Positions 48,501 through 54,403 of a stretch of 54,403 nt of DNA are shown one piece after another (within the stretch, counting starts at the first letter, position 1; every line of letters begins with the position of its first letter). This stretch comes from JBDSRX01 sp039929105 (lineage in GTDB: Bacteria; Patescibacteriota; Dojkabacteria; J137). The stretch lies in contig JBDSRX010000016.1 of assembly GCA_039929105.1 (NCBI GenBank), forward strand, positions 1-54,403, in the 5' to 3' direction. The notes below the pieces were generated by a model that had not been told where the DNA came from, did not search any database, and was given only the letters and a program-made list of their open reading frames with translations. The translations under genes were made by a program, and so were the position numbers.

Positions 48501-49448
48501 TTATTCTTTGACGAATTTAGAAATAAAGAATCCATTCCATTCCTCATTTGGTAAAACTCTAACAGTTTTATCTAAACTTTTGTCCATTTTCTTATCATTC
48601 CATACTACTCTACCCTTTTCTACATTAGAGATCGGAAGTTCTATTTCGACTAACTTAACATCAGGCCATCTTTTTAATGCCCAATCTACAACTTGCTCAT
48701 TCTCCTCTACGCTGTACGTACAAGTAGAATAAACTAATGTTCCTCCTTTTTTTAACAATTTTAATGCACTATTTAATAACCCTTTTTGTAATTTAGAAAG
48801 TTTTCTTGCTTCTTTTTCACTCCAATATTTCATTCCAGATTCACTTGCTAGATTAAGAGATCCCTCGTTAGAACAAGGAGCATCTACTAAAATTTTATCA
48901 AAACTTTCAATAAGATCTGGTAATTTTTTTGCAACTAAATTCGCATCCATTAGAATTTCTCTAACATTTTTTACACCTTGATTATCAAGCAGCTCCTTCA
49001 TTTTGAAGAATCTATTCCTACCTTTTTCCACTGCAGTTATCTTGCTTTCGTTGTTAGTAAGTGCTGCAATTAGACCAGTTTTACTACCTGGAGCAGCACA
49101 AAAATCAAGGATCTGTTCGTCTTTTTGAGGATTTAATACTAAAACAGGAAGCATGCTTGCTAATTCTTGAATGTAAATTAAATTACTTTCAAAAACGTTG
49201 CTTTTGCTTATGGTCTTATCATTCGGAGATTTTGCAGAAATATACCCAAAAGAAATTTCGCTTTTTTTAACAAGAAAATTATTCTTTTCTAGTAATTTAA
49301 TTACGTCATCTTCGTTGGTCAATAAGGTGTTCACCCTAAAGGTTTTAGGCTTGTTGACCTTATGTGATGCAATAACATTCTCCCAATTTGATGGGTAAAT
49401 TTTTTTTATTTTTTCTACAAAATCTTTTTCTTTATCGGTAGTGTGCAT
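48501..49448 (-). CDS. rRNA (cytosine-C5-)-methyltransferase, RsmB/NOL1-NOP2-sun family
   Basis: 315 residues. An N-terminal RNA-binding part precedes the SAM domain. LDFCAAPGSKTGLIAAL is motif I, ILVDAPCSNEGSL motif IV with the PC pair, and LVYSTCTYSVEENEQVV motif VI with the nucleophilic Cys in TCT. It has no NusB-like domain, so it may be an RsmF- or NSUN-like member rather than strict RsmB. The target would be a cytosine in 16S rRNA or tRNA. Monocistronic. Confidence 0.92.
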   Translation of the reverse strand: MHTTDKEKDFVEKIKKIYPSNWENVIASHKVNKPKTFRVNTLLTNEDDVIKLLEKNNFLVKKSEISFGYISAKSPNDKTISKSNVFESNLIYIQELASMLPVLVLNPQKDEQILDFCAAPGSKTGLIAALTNNESKITAVEKGRNRFFKMKELLDNQGVKNVREILMDANLVAKKLPDLIESFDKILVDAPCSNEGSLNLASESGMKYWSEKEARKLSKLQKGLLNSALKLLKKGGTLVYSTCTYSVEENEQVVDWALKRWPDVKLVEIELPISNVEKGRVVWNDKKMDKSLDKTVRVLPNEEWNGFFISKFVKE

Positions 49449-49664
49449 AATCGTTTTAAATACATGCTAATGATAACATTTTAGTGCAAATTTCTTAGAA
49501 ATATTTTAGAAAATTTATTCACTTTGCATATTGGGATATGCTCATATTCATTTACATACAGATCTTAGAGTTATGTTCTAAGGATGTTGACAATAATATA
49601 AATATACTACACAATATAGCTAAGTCCTCTAAAAAAGGAAAAATATTTTTTATTTAGAAACATA

Positions 49665-49829
49665 ATGGCACCAGCAAAAAAGAAAAAAGTAGTTGCAAAG
49701 AGCAAAGCTACTAAGGTAAAGAAAGTAGTAAAGTCTGCAGCTAAGAAAGTAAAGAAAGTAGTTAAATCTGTTAAAAAAGCAGTTAAATCAACTAAGAAGA
49801 AATCTACTGCAAAGAAAGGAAAGAAATAA
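49665..49829 (+). CDS. Lysine-rich histone H1-like small protein
   Basis: 54 residues, nearly half Lys, with repeats of KKVVKS (KVKKVVKSAAKKVKKVVKSVKKAVKS) and an APAKKKK start. There are no acidic or aromatic residues. It resembles the Lys/Ala-rich tails of bacterial H1-like proteins (HctB-type) that bind DNA non-specifically. The ATG and a terminator directly after the stop frame a single-gene unit. A TTGACA lies 78 bases upstream. Beside HU at 53.6 kb it may be a second nucleoid protein. Confidence 0.8.
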   Translation: MAPAKKKKVVAKSKATKVKKVVKSAAKKVKKVVKSVKKAVKSTKKKSTAKKGKK

Positions 49830-49852
49830 GCTCTTTTATTAGAGCCTTTTTT
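49830..49852 (+). terminator. Terminator of the histone-like gene
   Basis: GCTCT-(6 nt)-AGAGC followed by CTTTTTT, starting directly after the stop codon. Confidence 0.75.
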
Positions 49853-49869
49853 AGCACTTTTGGCAATTA

Positions 49870-49895
49870 AAAAATCCCGATAATACGGGATTTTT
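49870..49895. terminator. Bidirectional Rho-independent terminator
   Basis: AAAAATCCCG and CGGGATTTTT with a 6-nt loop. Its A/T flanks allow it to stop both the histone-like gene (plus) and the LOG-methyltransferase gene (minus). Confidence 0.85.
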
Positions 49896-49980
49896 GTTTT
49901 CGAGTTTCTTTATTCGAATTTCGATATTTAGTTAACTGCTACTTATACAATAGTGCCACTCTGTTTTGTGTGACTGCCAA

Positions 49981-50005
49981 GAAATAATATAGGTGGTATT
50001 ATTTC
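49981..50005. repeat. Hairpin over the stop codon of the LOG-methyltransferase gene
   Basis: GAAATAATA (49981-49989) and TATTATTTC (49997-50005) pair perfectly around TAGGTGG. The stop codon (49999-50001) lies in one arm. It may protect the mRNA 3' end. Confidence 0.5.
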
Positions 50006-51306
50006 CTAAACACTCCAATCAACCATTTGTGACTCTTGTGTGTTCTATCGATTCTTACTAATTTCAATCCTGCCTTCTCTGCTCTTTCTGTTAATTCTTG
50101 TTCTGAGAACAAATGGTAGAATCTATCGAGTGTTGCGTAGCTTTTCTTTTCTTTCTCCATAATTTCACCTTGTCCTTCTCTAACAATGCAATAAAATACT
50201 CCACCTTCAACAAGAGAGTCTGCAATTTTCTTAAATACTCCATCTAATTTATTTCCTTTAATGTGATGTATTGCATCTCTAGACCAAATTCCTTTATAGT
50301 GTTCTTTTTCTAAATCGTAATTAGCAATATCTGCATTAGCGATTTTACTGCTTGGATTTTCTAATCTAGCAATTTCAACAAATCTTTTAGAAATATCAAT
50401 TCCATCTACAACATATTTTTGCCCTAAATAAGCCATATCTTGTCCTGGACCACAACCAATATCAATAACTCTCGCAGGAGCATTAATCATTGTCATAAAT
50501 TCATCTAACTGCTCTTGGGATACTAATTTACCAACTCTAGAAGAATGGTATTCTGCTGCAACATTTTCGTAAACTTGTGCAGATTTATCAAATCTACTAT
50601 TAATTAAAAAAGCAGTCTCGTTACTATCTCCTTTTTTACCATCCACTTTACAATGAGCAAACATTATTTCGAAAGATTTAATTAGATCATGTAATTCTTG
50701 AGGTGTCCTTGCTCTGTGTAGAACTGCTAATTCAATCTCATCAATGTTCATCGCCTTTTGGAAAGCTTCGATTAATTCGTCCCAAAAGTCTCCATAAAGA
50801 ACAACCGGTTTGTGGCATCCATAATAAAGTTTTGCTAAACACCAAACTAATCCAAATTCAGAAATTGTTCCAGTTCCTCCCTTACAAACAACAAAACAAT
50901 CACCTCGTTCTATTAAACCAAAAGTTCTCATTACGTAATTAGATTCTGCAGTAGAAGAATCTACAATATTCTCTAAATTCTTTCCTTCAAAAAAACCAGC
51001 AAGTTTTGGTTCCCAATACACAGCAATAGTTGTTCCATCTACAGACTCAGCTCCATCAGTTGCAGCTTTCATAATTCCTGGGCCACCTCCGTCTACAATT
51101 GTATAACCATCTTTTGCTAGTATTTTTGCGCTTTCCCTAACACTTTCGTAAATTGAGTCTCCTTCTGGGATTGCAGCGTCTCCAAAAAATGTGATATTTT
51201 GAATTATTCTTCCTTCAGGAATTGCTGGTTTTTGTTCTTTAATTTCCTGTTCCTCTTTCTTTTGTTCTGCTTCAGGTTTCTTTTTAAGTTCAACGTATGT
51301 AGGCAT
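49999..51306 (-). CDS. LOG-family protein fused to a SAM methyltransferase
   Basis: 435 residues in two domains. Residues about 30-235 are a Rossmann-like LOG/lysine-decarboxylase-like domain: VDGGGPGIMKAATDGA and CKGGTGTISEFGLVW, which correspond to the GGGxxGxM and PGGxGTxxE motifs (the usual Pro is Lys here). LOG enzymes cut ribose-phosphate from nucleoside monophosphates. Residues about 270-435 are a class I methyltransferase: VIDIGCGPGQDMAYLG (motif I), VDGIDISKRFVEIA, and WSRDAIHHIKGNKLD. The substrate is unknown. Fusion of the two is unusual. It is monocistronic or leads no other gene. Confidence 0.85.
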   Translation of the reverse strand: MPTYVELKKKPEAEQKKEEQEIKEQKPAIPEGRIIQNITFFGDAAIPEGDSIYESVRESAKILAKDGYTIVDGGGPGIMKAATDGAESVDGTTIAVYWEPKLAGFFEGKNLENIVDSSTAESNYVMRTFGLIERGDCFVVCKGGTGTISEFGLVWCLAKLYYGCHKPVVLYGDFWDELIEAFQKAMNIDEIELAVLHRARTPQELHDLIKSFEIMFAHCKVDGKKGDSNETAFLINSRFDKSAQVYENVAAEYHSSRVGKLVSQEQLDEFMTMINAPARVIDIGCGPGQDMAYLGQKYVVDGIDISKRFVEIARLENPSSKIANADIANYDLEKEHYKGIWSRDAIHHIKGNKLDGVFKKIADSLVEGGVFYCIVREGQGEIMEKEKKSYATLDRFYHLFSEQELTERAEKAGLKLVRIDRTHKSHKWLIGVFRK

Positions 51307-51334
51307 GTGTTCTTAATTAACTTTAAATTAAATT

Positions 51335-51979
51335 TTATACCAATGCTTCTTCTAATTTTTTTAAATCTCCTGCAACATCAGAACTTTTACTAAAATAAGA
51401 TCCTACACTTACTCGATCAATAGGAAATTTCTTAATAGTTTCTGCCGTTTCTAAATTTACTCCTCCATCAATACTTATAATTCCTTTAAATCCTTTTTCT
51501 CTTAACTTTTTTGCCTTTTCTAATGCTTTAATTTGAAATCCTTCTCCTTGGTATCCAACTTCAACAGTCATTAATTGAACTTCAGAATATTTTGAGTAAA
51601 AATTTAAAGATTCTAAAATAGATTCAACTTCCAAGGTAGCAGCTATTTTATTTCTTCCCAAAAGAGTAAAGATTTGATTATCTACTCTACTCTCTTGATG
51701 GATAATAAATCTCAGATTCTTAAACACAGTACTAGTAACAGCTTTCTTGATTTCCTCAAGGGGAGATTCAGTCATTAAATGGATGTTAAAAAAATTCTTT
51801 GGATACTTTTCTAATAATTTAATAAAGTCCTCTACTGCAACAGTAACTTTACCTTTAAAGTTATCAACTTTTACATTTACATCAATATCTATAACATCAA
51901 ACAATGTTGAGTATTGCTGTAATTGAGTTTCAAACTCTTCTATCTTGTGTGTAAGTATTGCTGGACAAATCTTAATCAT
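51335..51979 (-). CDS. rpe: Ribulose-phosphate 3-epimerase-like TIM barrel
   Basis: 214 residues from the ATG at 51979 (MIKICPAILTHK); an in-frame TTG two codons earlier is less likely. The PAIL start, VIDIDVNV (catalytic-type Asp), FNIHLMTESPLEEI (H-L-M metal/phosphate block), LMTVEVGYQGEGF (usual MTVNPGFGGQ) and GIISIDGGVNLETA, VGSYF follow the Rpe order. Several ligands are changed from strict Rpe, so a different epimerase of the same fold is possible. It would act in the pentose phosphate pathway. Confidence 0.72.
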   Translation of the reverse strand: MIKICPAILTHKIEEFETQLQQYSTLFDVIDIDVNVKVDNFKGKVTVAVEDFIKLLEKYPKNFFNIHLMTESPLEEIKKAVTSTVFKNLRFIIHQESRVDNQIFTLLGRNKIAATLEVESILESLNFYSKYSEVQLMTVEVGYQGEGFQIKALEKAKKLREKGFKGIISIDGGVNLETAETIKKFPIDRVSVGSYFSKSSDVAGDLKKLEEALV

Positions 51980-52017
51980 ATGCAAAATTTGTAATTCAAT
52001 AATGGATCATATTGCTC

Positions 52018-52023
52018 TATAAT
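52018..52023 (+). promoter_or_regulatory. -10 box for the 52.05-kb gene
   Basis: TATAAT 30 bases before the GTG start. There is no TGn extension or clear -35. It is divergent from the rpe-like gene. Confidence 0.4.
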
Positions 52024-52053
52024 TTAGTTTAAACATATCTTAAAGTCAAATTT

Positions 52054-52725
52054 GTGTCACCTAAAAGGTTTAGAATATATACAATCTGCTATCTAATTGC
52101 CTTAATAATATTTATTTCAAATATTTTTGGATCACTATCGCAATCATTTTTTTTCTTAGCATTTGCTGCATCCTCTTTTTTCTTAGTTTTCACTTTCGAA
52201 GCATTACCAAAAGATGAAGGAGATTTAGATCAACCAGAATTACATTTTTATCAAAAAAGTAGATTAAATTCGTACTCTTATTGGATGATGATTCTGTTTG
52301 TATGCACTGCTCTATTCTACTATATTCTTACAGGAATATTCCAAATGAATGCTGGAATTGCAATTGGAATCTTATGGGCAGGATGCCTTGTTTTAACACA
52401 AGTAATTTTTAGAAAAACAGCACCGAATATACCTTTCGAATTAATTTATGATTATTTAAGAAGAGATTTGGATATAAACCCATCTTATGAAGAAGATAAA
52501 TTAATAAACGAACTTATTAGATCTCTATTACCAACACTTTATGGAGATAGATCTAAAAAGGAAATTGAAAGATTTGAGAAAGAATTCGACAAAAAAGGTT
52601 TAAATAAAGTATTCTTCGAAAAAGCTGTTGCCTCAATTGAGGAATACCTAGATCTCACTAAAGATAAACTCACTTCAAACGAAGTTGCAGAGTTAGAAAT
52701 TTCAAAACATTCTGAAAAGGAATAG
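52054..52725 (+). CDS. Membrane protein of unknown function
   Basis: 223 residues from a GTG start. Two pairs of hydrophobic segments (about 9-26, 29-46, 73-96, 98-116) are followed by a charged cytoplasmic C-terminal domain of about 90 residues (YEEDKLINELIRSLLP, KKEIERFEKEFDKKGLN). I do not recognise the family. The next gene begins 19 bases after its stop but has its own promoter element. Confidence 0.7.
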   Translation: MSPKRFRIYTICYLIALIIFISNIFGSLSQSFFFLAFAASSFFLVFTFEALPKDEGDLDQPELHFYQKSRLNSYSYWMMILFVCTALFYYILTGIFQMNAGIAIGILWAGCLVLTQVIFRKTAPNIPFELIYDYLRRDLDINPSYEEDKLINELIRSLLPTLYGDRSKKEIERFEKEFDKKGLNKVFFEKAVASIEEYLDLTKDKLTSNEVAELEISKHSEKE

Positions 52726-52729
52726 CCAG

Positions 52730-52738
52730 TGGTATAAT
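52730..52738 (+). promoter_or_regulatory. Extended -10 promoter, predicted leaderless NifU-like gene
   Basis: TGGTATAAT, six bases before the ATG at 52745. The spacing to the start codon is identical to that at sufS and gtrA. It partly follows the stop codon of the preceding gene by four bases. Confidence 0.7.
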
Positions 52739-52744
52739 ATCACC

Positions 52745-53116
52745 ATGACAGAAGCTCAAGAAGTGATTTTACAAAATTATAAAGAACCAAGTAACTTTGG
52801 TGAACCTTCATGGTCTCCTACTTCTACATCTAAAATGCAAAATTTAACATGTGGAGATGAAGTAACAATGTACATACAAATAGAAGATGAAAAGGTTAAA
52901 AATATAGCATTTACTGGAGAAGGCTGCTCTATTTCAATTGCAACTGCCTCTATACTTTCTCAAGAACTTCAAAATAAGACTTTAAATGACGTTCTAAAGT
53001 ACTCCGAAAACGAGCTTATTGACCTTTTAGGCATCGAACTTACTACATCTCGTAGAAATTGTGCTCTGATCTCTCTCGAGGCAATAAAAGAGGCCGTACG
53101 ATCAAATATCAAATAA
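52745..53116 (+). CDS. sufU: NifU/IscU/SufU-type Fe-S scaffold
   Basis: 123 residues. C36 and D38 (LTCGDEVTMYIQ), C61 (GEGCSISIATASILSQ) and C106 (RRNCALISLEAI) are the three scaffold cysteines and the conserved Asp. The spacing between the second and third Cys is IscU-like (no SufU insertion), yet the LPPVK motif for HscA binding is missing. It should accept sulfur from SufS and hold nascent clusters. The last codons (SNIK and stop) come from a heptad array. Confidence 0.88.
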   Translation: MTEAQEVILQNYKEPSNFGEPSWSPTSTSKMQNLTCGDEVTMYIQIEDEKVKNIAFTGEGCSISIATASILSQELQNKTLNDVLKYSENELIDLLGIELTTSRRNCALISLEAIKEAVRSNIK

Positions 53117-53130
53117 CAAATATCAAATTT
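53103..53130. repeat. Heptad array over the end of the NifU-like gene
   Basis: Units: CAAATAT, CAAATAA, CAAATAT, CAAATTT. The TAA stop of the scaffold gene (53114-53116) lies in the second unit. The array ends 11 bases before the GIY-YIG inverted repeat. Confidence 0.8.
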
Positions 53131-53140
53131 CCAACTTTAA

Positions 53141-53166
53141 ATCATCCCGAGCGAAGTCGAGGGATC
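53141..53166. repeat. Left 26-bp inverted repeat of the GIY-YIG element
   Basis: ATCATCCCGAGCGAAGTCGA plus GGGATC. It is the exact reverse complement of 53499-53524. Its end overlaps the TGA stop (53165-53167) of the GIY-YIG gene. Confidence 0.9.
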
Positions 53167-53437
53167 ACTCTGCTAAATTCACCAAATCCTTATTCATCAT
53201 ATTTATCAATTTCAGTTTTTTCACTCTGCTCCATCTCTTAATTTGTCTTTCTCTTACAAAAGCAGATCTCCAATCTAGATAGGTTTCATAAAATACTAAT
53301 TTATTTACATTATATTTAGATGTAAATCCTTTGAACTTTCTGTAGTAATGCTCTGAAACTCTTTTCTCAAGACTATAAGTCATACCAGTGTATAGAACTG
53401 AATTATTTTTATTAGTGAGAATGTAAACATAATACAT
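53165..53437 (-). CDS. GIY-YIG endonuclease-like protein
   Basis: 90 residues, the normal size of the small UvrC-N-like GIY-YIG proteins. YYVYILTNKNN and SVLYTGMTYSLEKRVSEH give the GIY/YIG-equivalent strands and catalytic Arg; YETYLDWRSAFVRERQIKRWSR has the conserved Glu region (RERQIKRW). A single-domain nuclease of unknown target. It is enclosed by perfect 26-bp inverted repeats, and its stop codon overlaps one of them, so it looks like the cargo or the agent of a small mobile element. Confidence 0.9.
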   Translation of the reverse strand: MYYVYILTNKNNSVLYTGMTYSLEKRVSEHYYRKFKGFTSKYNVNKLVFYETYLDWRSAFVRERQIKRWSRVKKLKLINMMNKDLVNLAE

Positions 53438-53498
53438 TGTCGAATCCTACTTTAACTTTCATAGAATCTCATTGTAGTAAGGTACAAATATTGAGAGA

Positions 53499-53524
53499 GA
53501 TCCCTCGACTTCGCTCGGGATGAT
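53499..53524. repeat. Right 26-bp inverted repeat of the GIY-YIG element
   Basis: GATCCCTCGACTTCGCTCGG plus GATGAT, the exact reverse complement of 53141-53166, 61 bases upstream of the GIY-YIG start codon. Confidence 0.9.
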
Positions 53525-53561
53525 TCAGAATTGTTTTGAGAGAGACTCCTCTACTTAAGCC

Positions 53562-53591
53562 AAAAAAAAGACTCCGATTGCTCGGAGTCTT
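53562..53591 (-). terminator. Rho-independent terminator of the HU gene
   Basis: AAGACTCCGA-TTGC-TCGGAGTCTT, a perfect 10-bp stem, with eight T on the minus strand after it. It lies 23 bases after the HU stop. Confidence 0.95.
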
Positions 53592-53614
53592 ACGTAAACA
53601 ATTAGAGAGTTAGA

Positions 53615-53887
53615 TTATTTAACCATGTCTCTGAATTGCTTTCCTGGTCTGAATCTTGGTACTGATTTTGCAGGAACCTTAACTGGAGCTCCAGTTTTTG
53701 GGTTTCTCTTTGTACTTGCCTTTCTTTTTACAGCAAGGAAAGTTCCAAAATTAGTAAGTGTAAGTGTGTCTCCACCCTTAACTGTTGTTACTACACCTTC
53801 GATGATTGCATCTAGTGATGTTGCAACGTCCTTTTTTGTCATACCTGTTTTGTTTGCAACCCAGTTGACTAAGTCTGCTTTATTCAT
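53615..53887 (-). CDS. HU-family DNA-binding protein
   Basis: 90 residues from the ATG at 53887 (MNKADLVNWVANKTGMTKKD), the usual HU length; a longer frame adds 12 unlikely residues. GDTLTLTNFGTFLAVKRKA and RNPKTGAPVKVPAKSVPRFRPGKQF are the HU/IHF signature and the DNA-binding arm with the intercalating Pro. It binds and bends DNA as a dimer. Monocistronic with a strong terminator. The upstream region is A/T-rich without a clear -10/-35 pair. Confidence 0.97.
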   Translation of the reverse strand: MNKADLVNWVANKTGMTKKDVATSLDAIIEGVVTTVKGGDTLTLTNFGTFLAVKRKASTKRNPKTGAPVKVPAKSVPRFRPGKQFRDMVK

Positions 53888-53989
53888 TTTAAATGAATAA
53901 TAAATAAAATACTCGGAAAGCAATTGCTTACTTTCGATTACCTTAGTTTATGACTTCTCTATTCAAGTGTCAATATCTTAGTATTCTTT

Positions 53990-54320
53990 GTACTGAATTC
54001 ACAGTTGCCATTTTTCTCATATCCCAAGTGGGGAATGTTGCCAAGGAGTATGAACTAATTGACCTGTACCAGTTGAAAGACTTACAGGTAAATAGATATT
54101 GAGTTTCATTAATAAAATCCTATAGGGTAAGGATTCTCAGGTTTCGAAGTAAGGCTGGAAGTTGGGGTCACTCAGAATAGATATAAATTTCGTATTTTGT
54201 TACCCGTAAAGATAATTTTTCACATGAAATTTAGCTATTCTGTATTACATTTAGGGGTAGAGGGATAGACATTGCCACCGACCGCCTGACGACTATTACC
54301 CTTGTGGCAGTTCAATTACG
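53990..54320 (+). ncRNA. Candidate structured non-coding RNA, unidentified
   Basis: This gene-free stretch (no ORF in 53888-54403) carries several independent stems: CAT-TCCC/GGGA-ATG (54018-54037), ACCTGTA-AGTT/GACT-TACAGGT capped by a GAAA tetraloop (54062-54089), AGAATAG plus AAATTTC with GAAATTT plus CTATTCT (54174-54241), and TGCCAC/GTGGCA (54273-54309). The GAAA loop favours the plus strand. It is richer in G+C than nearby gaps. I could not fit it to RNase P RNA, tmRNA, SRP or 6S RNA. Ends are approximate. Confidence 0.4.
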
Positions 54321-54346
54321 TTACACAGTAGAAAAGGAAGTTTTTT

Positions 54347-54401
54347 AGGAATGAGGAATGAGGTGTAGTACTATTGAAAATTGATTTTTAATTCATAATT
54401 T
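54347..54401. repeat. Two adjacent heptad arrays at the window end
   Basis: First: AGGAATG, AGGAATG, AGGTGTA (54347-54367). Second: TTGAAAA, TTGATTT, TTAATTC, ATAATTT (54374-54401). They follow the structured region. The window ends within or just after the second array. Confidence 0.55.
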
Positions 54402-54403
54402 TC

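Noticed and set aside
54000..54330. RNase P RNA or tmRNA
   Set aside because: The RNase P core (GAGGAAAGTC ... ACAGAA) is absent on both strands, and no tmRNA CCA end or alanine tag frame is found. GGTTTCGA near 54140 and GACCGCC near 54280 are isolated look-alikes.
893..54401. CRISPR array
   Set aside because: The 7-bp arrays have no spacers and far too short units; no cas genes are present.
1..54403. Recoded UGA (code 25) as in Absconditabacteria or Gracilibacteria
   Set aside because: UGA ends recF, rplQ, a GT2 gene and the GIY-YIG gene at natural protein ends, and no in-frame UGA is needed in conserved regions.

Overview
The window looks like a chromosomal segment of a low-GC, small-genome bacterium of the Candidate Phyla Radiation (Patescibacteria). 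A Dojkabacteria/WS6- or Microgenomates-like lineage is my best guess, with low confidence. The reasons are compact divergent housekeeping genes (IF-2 without its N-terminal region, ValS ending without the usual C-terminal coiled coil), several unrecognised ORFs, strong A+T bias and A/T-rich leaders with few Shine-Dalgarno motifs. UGA is used as an ordinary stop, so the genetic code is the standard bacterial one.

Layout. 1-0.4 kb: 3' end of recF. 0.5-5.9 kb (minus): infA-rpmJ-rpsM-rpsK-rpsD-rpoA-rplQ-rplM-rpsI-yraN and a zinc-ribbon gene, i.e. the alpha-type ribosomal operon joined to L13/S9. 5.9-28 kb: a cell-surface region. It holds a cohesin-like wall-anchored protein, about ten glycosyltransferases (one a GT4-GT2 fusion, one a GT11 fucosyltransferase), a FkbM methyltransferase, a Wzm/Wzt-type ABC exporter, an acyltransferase-3 protein, gmd-nudix-fcl for GDP-L-fucose, a large subtilase with a C-terminal propeller-like repeat, and galE. 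Together these suggest a fucose-containing surface glycan that is exported and possibly O-acetylated. 28-40.8 kb: valS with two overlapping genes, pyk (with a changed metal-ligand position), eno, infB and several unknowns. 41-53 kb: gtrA, a large membrane-anchored propeller protein, sufS, a Cys-rich secreted protein, hisS, an rRNA m5C methyltransferase, a lysine-rich histone-like peptide, a LOG-methyltransferase fusion, a ribulose-phosphate-3-epimerase-like protein and a NifU-type scaffold. 53-54.4 kb: a GIY-YIG gene, HU, and a gene-free structured stretch.

The most unusual content is in the DNA between (and inside) genes. (1) Short arrays of usually four 7-bp units (28 bp) recur at about a dozen places with different unit sequences, three of them inside valS. 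(2) Two small nuclease genes (DUF559-type and GIY-YIG) are each framed by inverted copies of a hairpin repeat; the repeat supplies or overlaps the stop codon, and in the DUF559 case the copies differ by a compensatory base pair. (3) Two-hairpin REP-like elements occur elsewhere. (4) Three genes (gtrA, sufS, and the NifU-like gene) have an extended -10 element exactly 15 bp before the ATG, which predicts leaderless mRNAs. (5) hisS has a leader that could fold as an attenuator. All functional statements are from reading the sequence; no database search was run.
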